DNA of 64,000 bases from Bradyrhizobium sp. LLZ17 (GTDB taxonomy: Bacteria; Pseudomonadota; Alphaproteobacteria; Rhizobiales; Xanthobacteraceae), in assembly GCF_041200145.1 (NCBI RefSeq), contig NZ_CP165734.1, positions 6,367,001-6,431,000 on the forward strand. The letters are read 5' to 3'. The notes beneath the pieces were generated by a model that was not told the origin of the DNA, did not search any database, and was given only the letters and a program-made list of their open reading frames with translations. The translations under genes were made by a program, and so were the position numbers. Every line of letters starts with the position of its first letter. Positions within the stretch are counted from its first letter, which is position 1. Below, piece after piece: positions 17,468 to 25,614 of this stretch.

Positions 17468-17805
17468 TGCCCGGCCCCCGGGGACCGACGCTTGCGCCCG
17501 GGCGATGTCGTCGCCGTAGTCGGCGCCATCGCTCGCAAAATCTTTTGCCCCAAGAAGAATGCAATCGCCCGCAATGTGTTCGGCTCCTTTTCCTTTAGCT
17601 CTGGATGATCGTTGCAACCCTTGCGAATCAGGCATAGCGCGAGCGTCAGCGCGTATTGCCCGGGCACCCGCTCGGCTGACCAGCTCAACGCACGAATTTG
17701 ATTCACAGCATTAAAAAACCATTCGGTGGGATCGCCCGGTCTACAGTATGTGGACTGGCCCATCTTCAAAGCTTTTTCCTCGTAGAGCGGGCTAATCAAG
17801 CTCAA
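17464..17805 (-). CDS. Small helical protein of the Ubl operon
   Basis: 113 aa, mostly alpha-helical (WFFNAVNQIRALSWSAERV, LRAIAFFLGQKIL), starting in an ATGA overlap with the kinase-fold gene. I do not recognise the domain; its size and position are like small effector- or partner-associated domains of bacterial conflict systems. The last 25 codons have an unusually GC-rich second position. The alternative frame there (SDGADYGDDIARAQAS) looks more protein-like and runs into the DUF6527 frame. One extra C in the CCCC at 17548-17551 would create a 113aa-DUF6527 fusion. Both forms should be considered. Confidence 0.55.
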   Translation of the reverse strand: MSLISPLYEEKALKMGQSTYCRPGDPTEWFFNAVNQIRALSWSAERVPGQYALTLALCLIRKGCNDHPELKEKEPNTLRAIAFFLGQKILRAMAPTTATTSPGRKRRSPGAGQ

Positions 17806-19185
17806 GAGCTTCTTGGGCGTAAGCTTTTTTTCTTAAGGTCTTCAATGAAGCCTTCTACAAAAAGCCCACCTTCAAGTGACGCGGGGTCGTAGGTGAGCGG
17901 AAAGTGCGGCTCCAGTTTCTCAAAATCAATAAGAATTGCGTCGCCGTGCCGGACAAGCACGTTGGTCGCGTGCATATCGCCATGCGCGGGAGCGACCAAG
18001 GGCTCGGTTTGCCCCAGTTTGTCGAATATCGCTTTCAAGGGATCGATCGCGATGTCGGCGCGGAGGTTCTTAACGAGCGGTATCCGCTCGGGGGGCAGGG
18101 CGATCAACTCGCTCTGTCCCTCGATGCGCCACTTTTTTGTCGAAATAGGACGCAAGCGAGGATGCCGTATCAACGCGCTGTTGTTTCCTCCAGCCTCCCA
18201 GCGTTTTGTCAAACAAGTTGGCGATGGCATGCCCACAGCGGCCGCCTCGCGCACAGGAGACCAGCGACTCTGCGCCCTCGACAAAATCGCCCACAAGAAT
18301 TCCTTGGGTTGATCCGAGGTTGCAGCGATCGCGGCGCAACCGCGGCCCGAGATAGAAAGGGACGTATTCGAATATATGGCCGCAGTATTCGTCGTGCTCG
18401 TCGATGATTTTTTTGCGCTTACCGATCTTCGCAAAATACAGATGCGGGTATGCGCCCTTCGCTCCCTGTTGCACTAATCCGGCACCCAGCGAGGCGTAAG
18501 CCTTAAAGACCGGTGCGCCCGAGAGGCCGCCGTCGATCGATATCAGTTGAAGCTCCGAGCAATTCCAGAATGCCCGCTTGAGCAACATAACCCGTTCGTC
18601 GTGCCCATCAGATCCAAATCGGGCAAGAAGAGCGGCTTCGTCAAATTTCAACTCGAATTCCCGTAGGGGGCCCGCCGGTTTATCACAGACCAAAGCGGCA
18701 ATGTCACCCCAAGACATCATGGTGTCGATGATGTAAACGCACGGCAATAGAAAAGCATTTTCTCTCTCGCGCAGGTTTTCGGGAACGGACTGCCACTCCT
18801 CGGGCCGAAGATTCGCAGTTGGCAGAGAACCTTTCCTAAGCTGATTTATGATGACCTGCCGGGGCATCGCCGTCTGTTGTTCGTCCGTTGCTAGACGAAC
18901 GTAGATTCGGACATCGTGATCGAGAAGGCGCGGCCCGACTTTGAGCAAATCTTGAGGCAGGGTCTTCAGATTCTTGGGGTCCTGAGTCCAGATCACCGCA
19001 TCGAGTTTAGCGATATAGTCGTCATCGCGAAGCTTATCCAACGTCACCGGCCCGTTCGCCTTGGATGGCTCCCACGTGACCTTGCGCTCAACGAACCGTT
19101 TTAAATCCTCATCAGACGGCACTTCCCCGACGAAAGCGAGTTTCGCGCGCGGCGTGCCTTCTGGCGAAAATTCGCGGATCGCCAT
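17802..19185 (-). CDS. Kinase-fold (APH/TCAD9-like) protein, one frameshift
   Basis: ATG 19185 follows the E1 stop by one base. The frame breaks at the T6/A6 run 18133-18138; with A5 it continues as DKKWRIEGQ to the stop at 17802, giving about 460 aa. The N-terminal 180 residues are unassigned. The middle has a kinase N-lobe-like part (GGLSGAPVFKAY, HLYFAKIGKR). The C-lobe has catalytic loop HGDMHATNVLV and metal-binding LIDFEKL, as in aminoglycoside-phosphotransferase folds. From memory this resembles the TCAD9 ('ternary complex associated') family of conflict systems. With the Asp, Asn and IDF present it could be active. Confidence 0.65.
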
Positions 19186-19186
19186 G

Positions 19187-20014
19187 TCAGTCGTCCCGCG
19201 TGAACAAGGGCTGCGAATCTCCCCGCGCAAGAACGCCTCGCGGGGAGCAAATATAGCAATTCGGATTGCTGGTGAATGAAACGGATCGCAGTGAGGGCGG
19301 GCGCGCGTCGTAGATAAGATGCCGGGCGGCGCTTGGCACCCCTACCATCATGGCCAGAAACATTGTCATGGCCATCGAGGTCACGGTCCCGTTGATGGAG
19401 ATGACGGCGGGCGCGGGTTCATGCGCGCCTTGAATATACTGATCTTTGCTCCGCTCTTCGGCGTTCATCATGTCCCGCCGGACCTCTTCGGAATCCAGCA
19501 GCTCGCAGCATGTGAAGCACGGCAGTCGCGGCGCGAGTGCCTGCACCCGGCCATGTATGCCCGCGATCTGGCCTGCCCTAGCGGTGATGATCGAGCCCAT
19601 ATCAACGCATGGGATGAGATATTGATATGCGATCTGCTGGATGACGGCGCGGCTGCCATGCGAATCCGTGCACGCGAAGATAAAGTCGGCGGCCCGAAGT
19701 TCGCGAGCAACCGCCGTTCGCGTCACATCCCCGACGATGCGCTTACACTCAGCGTCGGACGTGATTTGTGCGATCATGTCGGCAGCCACGTCCGTCTTGT
19801 GCCGGTTGACATCGCTTACGCGAGCACCGACCACCCGGTTAAGGTTGGTCGTCTCTATGCGGTCGGGATCGACAAGGATGACCTTGCGCACGCCGAGATG
19901 CGCCAACTGTTCCGCGGCAATCGAGCCTGTGCCGCCCAGACCGACTATGGCGACAGTGAGTGACTCAAGATATTTTTGGCCGGCAGCCCCCGAGTGCCCT
20001 GACCTGACGGTCAA
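19187..20014 (-). CDS. E1-like ThiF-family activating enzyme
   Basis: Adenylating enzyme that would activate the Ubl C-terminus. The Rossmann ATP site is GLGGTGSIAAEQL, then VDPDRIETTNLNR (Asp and Arg of the E1 family) and CTDSHGSR. Two CxxC pairs (PCFTC and NCYIC) form the likely structural zinc site; LPCFTCCELLD also offers candidate catalytic Cys residues. The start shown gives TVRSGHSGAAGQKYL, but the typical E1 opening FDRQVRALG lies at the very end of the JAB frame. With one G fewer at 19987-19991 the two join without a gap. I infer that the real product is a JAB-E1 fusion. Confidence 0.85.
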   Translation of the reverse strand: MTVRSGHSGAAGQKYLESLTVAIVGLGGTGSIAAEQLAHLGVRKVILVDPDRIETTNLNRVVGARVSDVNRHKTDVAADMIAQITSDAECKRIVGDVTRTAVARELRAADFIFACTDSHGSRAVIQQIAYQYLIPCVDMGSIITARAGQIAGIHGRVQALAPRLPCFTCCELLDSEEVRRDMMNAEERSKDQYIQGAHEPAPAVISINGTVTSMAMTMFLAMMVGVPSAARHLIYDARPPSLRSVSFTSNPNCYICSPRGVLARGDSQPLFTRDD

Positions 20015-20516
20015 ATTTCAACGGCGTGGAACCTGACGGGCCATCGGCGTCGAATAGAACTTGCAGTCGCGGCCCGACCGACACGACGCGCATGGTCTTT
20101 TCACCCAGACGCCGAGCGCACCAGCCCCCTGCGCTTACCACCACGGCGCCATGCACCGTGTGGGGCACACGCACGGACATGAACCGCGCCAGATGTGTCT
20201 CGCCATCATCGTCTATTTCGGAGAATTCCGGCGGAGTGGACCCCGGATGCGAATGCACAAAAATAGCGGACAGATTTTCGCGCGCGGCCCTTTTGCCAAT
20301 TTGCGCGATGAAATCCGGTTTGAGCTGCGCGCTGATGCGCGACCGGTCTGAATAATTATCGTCGGTGGGAAACTCGATCCAGGAGACGACAAGACGGTCC
20401 AGCCCGGGCAGAGCAACGTGGGACGCCCACAAGATCGCGCAGCGCTCGGTCTCCCTGCCTACAAGCTCAGCGACAATTCGGCTGGCATCTCCATCCTGAA
20501 ACCTGAGCTCCATCAT
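19965..20516 (-). CDS. JAB/MPN-domain deubiquitinase-like peptidase
   Basis: Zinc metalloprotease of the JAB1/Mov34 family, with the JAMM motif VHSHPGSTPPEFSEIDD (HxHP...S..D) and an upstream Glu in ETERCAILWA. Such proteins mature Ubl precursors or release them from targets. The start forms ATGA with the E2 stop. The last residues LKFDRQVRALG match the start of an E1 domain, then the frame leaves the family (GCRPKIS). This points to a JAB-E1 fusion split by a G5-for-G4 indel. Fused it would be about 440 aa. Confidence 0.85.
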   Translation of the reverse strand: MMELRFQDGDASRIVAELVGRETERCAILWASHVALPGLDRLVVSWIEFPTDDNYSDRSRISAQLKPDFIAQIGKRAARENLSAIFVHSHPGSTPPEFSEIDDDGETHLARFMSVRVPHTVHGAVVVSAGGWCARRLGEKTMRVVSVGPRLQVLFDADGPSGSTPLKFDRQVRALGGCRPKIS

Positions 20517-20911
20517 CGAGGCGGGTCCAGACGCTGGAGGATGACCCGGTAGAACTGCTCAAGCCGGTCGCGATTTGGGTCCCACGTTTGCAGGTGCCAA
20601 GAAAACCACGTCAAAGGACGGCCCGGGGTGATATCGTAGGGCAACGGCGTTCCTTCGTTGGCGGCCTGCGGTATCGCGCCGTTGGCAAGGCGTATCGCCG
20701 GCGAAACCCAGAAGCAGTCAGGCTTTGCAGCGGGATACCCGGGCGGCGCGATGAAGAGAATGTCCACCTTCTTGGGATTCCAGCCATCAGGCAAATCGAA
20801 CCCCTTGATCGTAATGAGGTACGATCCATCGGCCCGACGCTGAATCTCAGCGTCTTGGTGCTTGAATTCCTGAAGGTAGTCCTTCAGTTGCTGGAATTGC
20901 TCGCCGATCAT
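20513..20911 (-). CDS. E2/UBC-like conjugating protein (prokaryotic E2 family E type)
   Basis: 132 aa with an E2-like fold: a helix at the N-terminus, a beta meander (YLITIKGFDLP, KVDILFIAP), then PPGYPAAKPDCFWVSP, the equivalent of the YPxxPP region. The only Cys is Cys66, within PDCF, so it must be the thioester residue if the protein is active. The C-terminal part has WFSWHLQTWDP as in prokaryotic E2-E proteins. The start shares one base with the Ubl stop (TGATG) and the end overlaps JAB by 4 nt. I see no E3 (RING-like) gene nearby. Confidence 0.8.
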   Translation of the reverse strand: MIGEQFQQLKDYLQEFKHQDAEIQRRADGSYLITIKGFDLPDGWNPKKVDILFIAPPGYPAAKPDCFWVSPAIRLANGAIPQAANEGTPLPYDITPGRPLTWFSWHLQTWDPNRDRLEQFYRVILQRLDPPR

Positions 20912-21162
20912 CAGAGTCCAAACGTCGCTGGCGGGACAGCGAAAAAGTGTTTCACGCGTTCGGTAATACCCACGGCTTCACCGTCACCGATGCCCTTGTC
21001 GGGTTTGTCACCTTCTTCCTCAAGGAAGAGCTGGTAGTTGGGGGCTACACTGGAGATAGCCTTTATTTCCGCGCCAGTGAGCGCGCTCTTGGCGCTTTCA
21101 TAGCGATTTGCGTCCACATAAAATGGGTGCAGTTTTTTTTCGGATTTCTCTGCTTCAGACAT
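20911..21162 (-). CDS. Multiubiquitin-type ubiquitin-like protein
   Basis: 83 aa, one beta-grasp domain. HPFYVDANRYE, then SALTGAEIKAISSVAPNYQLFLE and a C-terminal strand HFFAVPPATFG match the Multi_ubiq family. Family members often carry several domains in tandem; here there is one. The protein ends Gly-Leu, not Gly-Gly, so removal of a single residue by the JAB peptidase would expose a C-terminal Gly (inference). GGAG about 7 nt before ATG 21162 serves as ribosome binding site, within the last codons of the WYL gene. It is presumably the conjugated modifier of the operon. Confidence 0.85.
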   Translation of the reverse strand: MSEAEKSEKKLHPFYVDANRYESAKSALTGAEIKAISSVAPNYQLFLEEEGDKPDKGIGDGEAVGITERVKHFFAVPPATFGL

Positions 21163-22093
21163 GTCGTTCTCCTTCTAGGATTTGTGCTTGCGATCGGTCG
21201 TTGGCGTCCATTAATTCTTTGAACTTTGCGCGGTTGGCCCACACGATGGGCTGAGACTCCTGCGGTGATTCAATCCGCAGGTGGCGCACGAAATACGAAA
21301 CGAGCGAGCGGCGGATCGTCTTTGATAACCGTCCGTCCTGCATGCCGAAGTCGTCAACAACTGACTGTCGCTGACTCGGCGTCAGATTCGGATTGGGTTC
21401 GATATCGATCACGACGAAAGTTTGCCAATCCGCATCGTCCTGCGGATTCACATGACTGATACGGCGTCCGTGGATTTTCTGGAGTCTGGTCAAGACAAAA
21501 TCGCGAAATCGGGAAGTGCCATGACACCATGCGCGGGTGTGCCAGCGGGAACCGTCAAAGGCCAGAGAATGAGGGGCAATCCACTGACGAGTTGGCTCGG
21601 GAGAGCGCATCGATTGATACGTGGCGTCTACCTCCGAGCCATCGCGGATCGCCCAGAGAATTGGCAAGAGCAACTCTGTGCGAACGCGCCGGACAGGGAG
21701 CGTCACGACATCACAGGGCGGGCGGGTTCCCACAAAGCTTACTGATCGTGAAATCGTCCCGGCGGCGAGGCCCTGAATCTCGTTCAAATAAGTCTGGGTA
21801 TCGGGCGCGAGAAAGAGCGGTTTGAATTGCGCGGTGGCGCGATAGACCTTTTCGTGGCGGTCATACTCCATATTCTGTTTGGCCAGATCGAGGTACTTGG
21901 CGAAATCCAGCGATGCCTGCTGAACCGAGATGTTGAAATATTCGGCGACCTCGCCCCGGTTAATTTTGCCGTCCCACAACAGGCGAAACTCGATGAATTC
22001 CAGCCGGCGGTCTTGGCCCCACGGACGTGGCCGAGGGACAGCTTCTAGGTCAGCGTCGCTCCTTGTCTCTATCTGTGGTGCATCGTGTAACAT
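21155..22093 (-). CDS. WYL-domain transcriptional regulator (BrxR/CapW type)
   Basis: 312 aa. Winged-helix segment (residues about 28-75: RLEFIEFRLLWDGKINRGEVAEYFN), a central WYL domain (PHSLAFDGSRWHTRAWC, then FRDFVLTRLQKI) and a C-terminal WCX-like part (NPNLTPSQRQSVVDDFGM). This layout is that of BrxR/CapW regulators, which repress phage-defence operons and are thought to sense infection-linked ligands. It is the first gene of the Ubl operon and overlaps the Ubl gene by 8 nt. Its ATG lies inside a 30-bp palindrome next to a predicted promoter, so autorepression of the whole operon is likely. Confidence 0.85.
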   Translation of the reverse strand: MLHDAPQIETRSDADLEAVPRPRPWGQDRRLEFIEFRLLWDGKINRGEVAEYFNISVQQASLDFAKYLDLAKQNMEYDRHEKVYRATAQFKPLFLAPDTQTYLNEIQGLAAGTISRSVSFVGTRPPCDVVTLPVRRVRTELLLPILWAIRDGSEVDATYQSMRSPEPTRQWIAPHSLAFDGSRWHTRAWCHGTSRFRDFVLTRLQKIHGRRISHVNPQDDADWQTFVVIDIEPNPNLTPSQRQSVVDDFGMQDGRLSKTIRRSLVSYFVRHLRIESPQESQPIVWANRAKFKELMDANDRSQAQILEGERHV

Positions 22094-22112
22094 GATCCAT
22101 CATATAACACGA
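22083..22112. promoter_or_regulatory. 30-bp operator palindrome over the WYL start
   Basis: Imperfect inverted repeat with half-site TCGTGT-N-A-N-ATGAT and its mirror ATCAT-N-T-N-ACACGA around a 2-bp centre. Only three symmetric base pairs plus the centre mismatch. It covers the predicted -10 box, the likely transcription start and the ATG at 22093. This is the expected position of an operator for the adjacent WYL repressor. Confidence 0.7.
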
Positions 22113-22128
22113 CGCGTTCTCTCGTCAA
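22101..22128 (-). promoter_or_regulatory. Predicted promoter of the Ubl operon (leaderless)
   Basis: Minus strand: TTGACG (22128-22123), a 16-nt spacer, then TATATG (22106-22101). Transcription would begin about 6-8 nt later, at or just before the ATG at 22093, so the mRNA is predicted to be leaderless. No ribosome binding site precedes the ATG, which agrees with this. Confidence 0.6.
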
Positions 22129-22245
22129 GGAACCCAGCATTGCGCGGGCACCACGGCCCTCCCTTGTGCTCCTGAAAATTCGTTAACCCGTTGGAAAAAC
22201 GGGACAATGGGGATGTTGGGGCGTTCTGCGTCCCGGTCGCAGTCT

Positions 22246-22704
22246 TCACCGTCCCCGGTCAAAGTCCCTATTCCGAGGCTTGCGCGGCGTCTGCTCCGGG
22301 GAGGGTCCGCCTTCGTCGGTGCCTTGGTCGGGCCCCCGCGCTTCGGCCTTGGGCTCTCGTTCTTCTGACCGCTCAGGGGTGCGCCTGCGACGCTGAATTT
22401 TGATCTCCCCTTCGGGCGCTGGCTCCTGCGCGCCTCGCGTCTCCTCCCCCGCATCCCCAGTTGATCCGGATGCCCGCTTGAATTCGACCGTCAGGTCGAT
22501 CGGCTTTTAGCCGCGCGATTGAACTCGTCCGGATGCGACAGTTGCGGATCGGGCTGTGGCTGGCGGCGTTGAAAACGGCGCGCGTGATATAGGCATTGGC
22601 GGAAAGACCGGACGTTTCCACGCGGCGCCGGACTCGTCCCGCCGCTCTGCGGGCGGGCGGTTGGATACAGGGGCGTCGCGCTTCTTGTCGGTCTTCTCCG
22701 TCAT
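22246..22704 (-). CDS. MobC-like/RHH mobilization protein, two frameshifts
   Basis: MTEKTDKKRDAPVSNRPPAE starts the first frame. A second frame carries RRRVETSGLSANAYITRAVF, typical of plasmid MobC and other relaxosome ribbon-helix-helix proteins. A third gives a charged tail (EGEIKIQRRRRTPERSEE) to the stop at 22246. One base added near 22640 and one A removed from an A4 run near 22505 would join all three into about 150 aa. The gene lies upstream of the Ubl operon on the same strand and hints at arrival on a mobilizable element. The domain call is from motif memory only. Confidence 0.4.
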
Positions 22705-22969
22705 GCCGCCAAACGTAGGCGCGTCAATCCGCGTCCCGCCTCGCACGAACCTCGCGCGATCCTCGCGAGCTCCGGGGCCGCGCCTGCCCCGGTCGATGGG
22801 TTCCCAAGGGAGAGCGAAGTCTCTCTTGCGGCCTTGCCGCGCATCCGCCCGAAGGCGGAGGCAGGTCGTAGGTCACGGGGCGCGAAAGCCCCGGACGCCG
22901 GTTACAAGGGGCTGCGGTAGAGCCCTTTGTTCGATTGGGATGGGGGAGAGCCGAAGTCTCGCCGTCCGA

Positions 22970-23190
22970 CCCGGCGGCGCGCTGGACGGGGGCTCACGGT
23001 GGCCAAGCCTTCTTCGCCTACTCCACGAACTACCTGATCGACGTCGAGAACGCGATCATCGTCGATGTTGAGGCGACTACGGCGATTCGGCAGGCGGAGG
23101 TGCCGGCTGCCAAGCGCATGATTGAGCGCTCGCTCGAACGGTTCGATCTCTATCCAAGCCGGCTCCTCGGCGACAGCGGTTATGTATAAA
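22970..23190 (+). pseudogene. IS1182-type transposase fragment
   Basis: An internal piece of a DDE transposase: FFAYSTNYLIDVENAIIVDVEATTA with the Asp of the catalytic core, then ERFDLYPSRLLGDSGY. The sequence loses homology on both sides, and no start or terminal repeat is visible. It is a remnant only. Confidence 0.7.
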
Positions 23191-23514
23191 CCTTGGTATC
23201 GGTCCGTGACCCCTTACGTACAATTGAGCCGCCTCTACGATCGCCTTATCTATAGGGTGTGCGGTAGCACTGCCGCTATCGCTGCCCTCCTTGGGCGTTT
23301 CCTCCCTAGACTTTGGGCCGCTTGTGGCGACGCAGGCGGCCTTTCTTTTGGGGGTACCCCATCGGCTTCGGGAGGAATTCAGGTTTACGCCGTCGTCCGT
23401 AACCTCAGACGTGCAACCGCTACAGCATCACCAGCAACCAAGCCGCGATCCTCGCGCCCTTGCGCGATCAATCGCAGCTTGAACACGGACGGCTTCGGGG
23501 AGGTTAGCTGGTCC

Positions 23515-23710
23515 CCGCACCATCCAACCGCGCCAGCCCCGCCTCGATCACGACGATATCTTCCTCGATCTGCTGGACGTTGTCCGGAAATCAAAACCTG
23601 CACGTGCCTTTAGGTCCACCGCCAGCTTCCAGCGCAGCATACTGAGGCCCACCGATTGTTCAAGCGAACGTAACCGTCCACAATCAGTTCGATTGCGTTT
23701 GGTATTCCCA
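23515..23710 (-). pseudogene. Remnant of a small conserved rhizobial protein
   Basis: Three short frames read in order ELIVDGYVRLNNR, QYAALEA, KLAVDLKARAGFDF, NVQQIEEDIVVIEAGLARL. A related remnant is at 36040-36262. I do not know the family; it appears to be a short helical protein ending in an acidic coiled segment. Several indels would be needed to restore one frame. Confidence 0.4.
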
Positions 23711-23739
23711 CACCCGCCGTCATCGACTGACACCGAACC

Positions 23740-23940
23740 GCTTACCCAGCGACACCCCCTCGAAACGGCCTCTCTTCGCAAATTGTCTCCAGCAGCCGTC
23801 AAATGAGACCCTTTGGTCAAACCGAGCCGACCTAGCATCAGGAGAGCAAGGGGGCTGCACAGTTCAATGGAAAGACCGGCTCCCAATGCAATGGCGCGTT
23901 GTTCATCCCCGTTGAGATCGGCCCATGAGATGCCTTCCAT
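23740..23940 (-). CDS. Small conserved hypothetical protein, end uncertain
   Basis: From ATG 23940 the frame reads MEGISWADLNGDEQRAIALG, then LCSPLALLMLGRLGLTKGSHLTAAGDNLRREAV, a helical winged-helix-like pattern that I recall from short Bradyrhizobium hypothetical proteins (about 60 aa). The open frame continues past the expected end without a stop, so the 3' end may be shifted. Function unknown. Confidence 0.4.
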
Positions 23941-24179
23941 AATGCGCCTCCGTCGCAAAGAACTATCCAAAATCCAAACGCGCGACCGGATGATCGCATC
24001 ACCTTCGACGCGGAATGGACCAACATGGGCTTGCACCACACCTCCGCTCGCCACGTACTCTCCTCGTTGGCGAGCTGCTTGCGGCTGCGAAACATTCCCA
24101 ACGCGACACGTCCGACTATGTCTTCTCGTCGCTGAGAACCGGCGGCCAGATCTCAGGCTTGACCAAGATGAGCGCGCCA

Positions 24180-24429
24180 CGGGTCTGTGGATTTGAAACA
24201 TCAAGGGGAATACATTGAACTTATCTATCCCCATATCCAGTAAGCCGATAAGTGAGTCGTACCAGCTACGGAGCGTTTGCTGCGGCAATCCATACATGAG
24301 GTCGAGCGAGAGATTCTCAACGCCCATCTCATTCAGCAATTGTACGAGTTGTACTACCTCGTCCACGCGTTGCCCGCGGTTTAGTATGCGTAAAATGCTC
24401 GGATCTAGACTTTGGGCCCGCGACTGCAA
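24180..24429 (-). pseudogene. HemN-like radical SAM protein fragment
   Basis: The translation SQSLDPSILRILNRG-like, then VENLSLDLMYGLPQQTLRSW and DSLIGLLDMGIDKFNVFPL matches the middle of coproporphyrinogen-dehydrogenase-type radical SAM enzymes (HemN/HemW/HutW). The CxxxCxxC iron-sulfur motif and the C-terminal domain are absent, and homology ends near 24180. It cannot be functional. Confidence 0.6.
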
Positions 24430-24439
24430 CGCCGCTATG

Positions 24440-24630
24440 GTCGTACAGATCCTTTACGGTGTCCCAGCAATCCACGTGCCACCAAAGGCATTTGCGAGCC
24501 TCCTTGAACAGCGCAAAGCGATGTGCTTCGCGTCCGCTGGCGGAATACTCGGGCCTCAGTGTCTGGTCCCGGACATTAATGTCTTCAACCGGACAGGGCT
24601 GAACGCGACAACGCGGAATGTTGAATGATG
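24440..24630. repeat. Diverged repeat, copy A
   Basis: About 190 bp with strong similarity, in the same orientation, to 28555-28745. On the minus strand it reads FNIPRCRVQPCPVEDINVRD then EARKCLWWHVDCWDTVKDLYDH. The reading frame is largely kept between copies, so it is probably an old duplicated coding segment of unknown family. Confidence 0.5.
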
Positions 24631-24954
24631 ATGGCGGCCTCTCATGCCGAAGTCGAGATCCGCTCCAACCCGACCTTACGACCGAATCGCTCGGCTGAAG
24701 AAGGCTGCGTCGCGGCACGTGATGGATATGCTAATTCGTGACCTTGTTGCGCCGGGGGGATGTAGAAAGTCCGTCTGCTACCATCGGGTAGCGTCCACGT
24801 CTGAGCCCGTTGTGAGGAGACTGATATTTGCAGTGTGCGCTTTCAGTCAGTTGCGGACGCGTTGCACGCGGCGCCGCGTCATCAAGATCACCGGCATCGC
24901 CTTCGACTGGGTGTCGACACCTCGGCGTTTACTCCTGTTGTCACGAAGGCACAG

Positions 24955-25215
24955 CCGCTCCGTCGAGAGGGTCTGGAGGCACTTCGAGGACAAAGGTTCG
25001 CGTGGCCGGACGATCACCCTGAAGGTGAGGTTTCAACGATTGCGAGATCATCGCGCGGAGCAGGACGGGACGCGTCCCGATTTCGAGCCGCAGCGAGCTC
25101 GAACACTTGTCGGTCGTCTTCCTTTCAAACGAGATACCCGCTCCAAAGCCGATCCGCCTTCTTGCCTTCACGCCAGGGCGAACCCAGGCCGAGCTGCAGC
25201 TCGGCCTACCAATTT
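24955..25215 (+). pseudogene. DinB C-terminal remnant
   Basis: The fragment VERVWRHFEDKGSRGRTITLK matches the intact DinB of this window (IDKVWRYCEGAGDRGRTVTLK). After a frame change near 25030 it continues FNDCEIIARSRTGRVPISSRSELE and APKPIRLLAFTPGRTQ, ending QLGLPI and a stop. It is thus the little-finger end of a second DNA polymerase IV gene in the opposite orientation, with no polymerase palm left. Confidence 0.75.
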
Positions 25216-25344
25216 GAGTCCGCATCGATCAGAATCAAGGCCGCGGTAGAAGAGTAGAGCGCGAGCCCTCGTGCGCAGCGCGGCAGAGTTTACCTCAACT
25301 GCGGGAATCCAAAGGTCGAAAGACTTACGGTAGGATAGGCGTCG

Positions 25345-25614
25345 ATGTTTGAATACACCACGACCGCTCTATCGCGAGCGGTACTTGACGAGGTCTGCGA
25401 GACGCTTCCGCGCAAGGAGAGCGGCGGTCGCGTGGCCTCCAAGATCGTCGAGGCCGCAAAGACCGACGAAACAACGCCGAAGCTGCTGCGGCAGATCGGG
25501 CGTAAAGCCCTGGCCCTAGCGTCATCATGTGGCGTTGATCGGGCGAGGTGCGGAGTGAACTTCCAGGTCACAGTCTTGAAGATCCTGGTGAGTTACCCCA
25601 AGGATTTGGCGTGA
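25345..25614 (+). CDS. Conserved small hypothetical protein
   Basis: 89 aa starting MFEYTTTALSRAVLDEVCET, with GGRVASKIVEAAKTDETTPK and LLRQIGRKALA, a helical pattern I have seen in short rhizobial proteins. The last 25 residues (CGVDRARCGVNFQVT) look atypical and may be out of frame. The stop overlaps the next start (TGATG at 25612-25616), indicating coupling. Confidence 0.5.
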   Translation: MFEYTTTALSRAVLDEVCETLPRKESGGRVASKIVEAAKTDETTPKLLRQIGRKALALASSCGVDRARCGVNFQVTVLKILVSYPKDLA

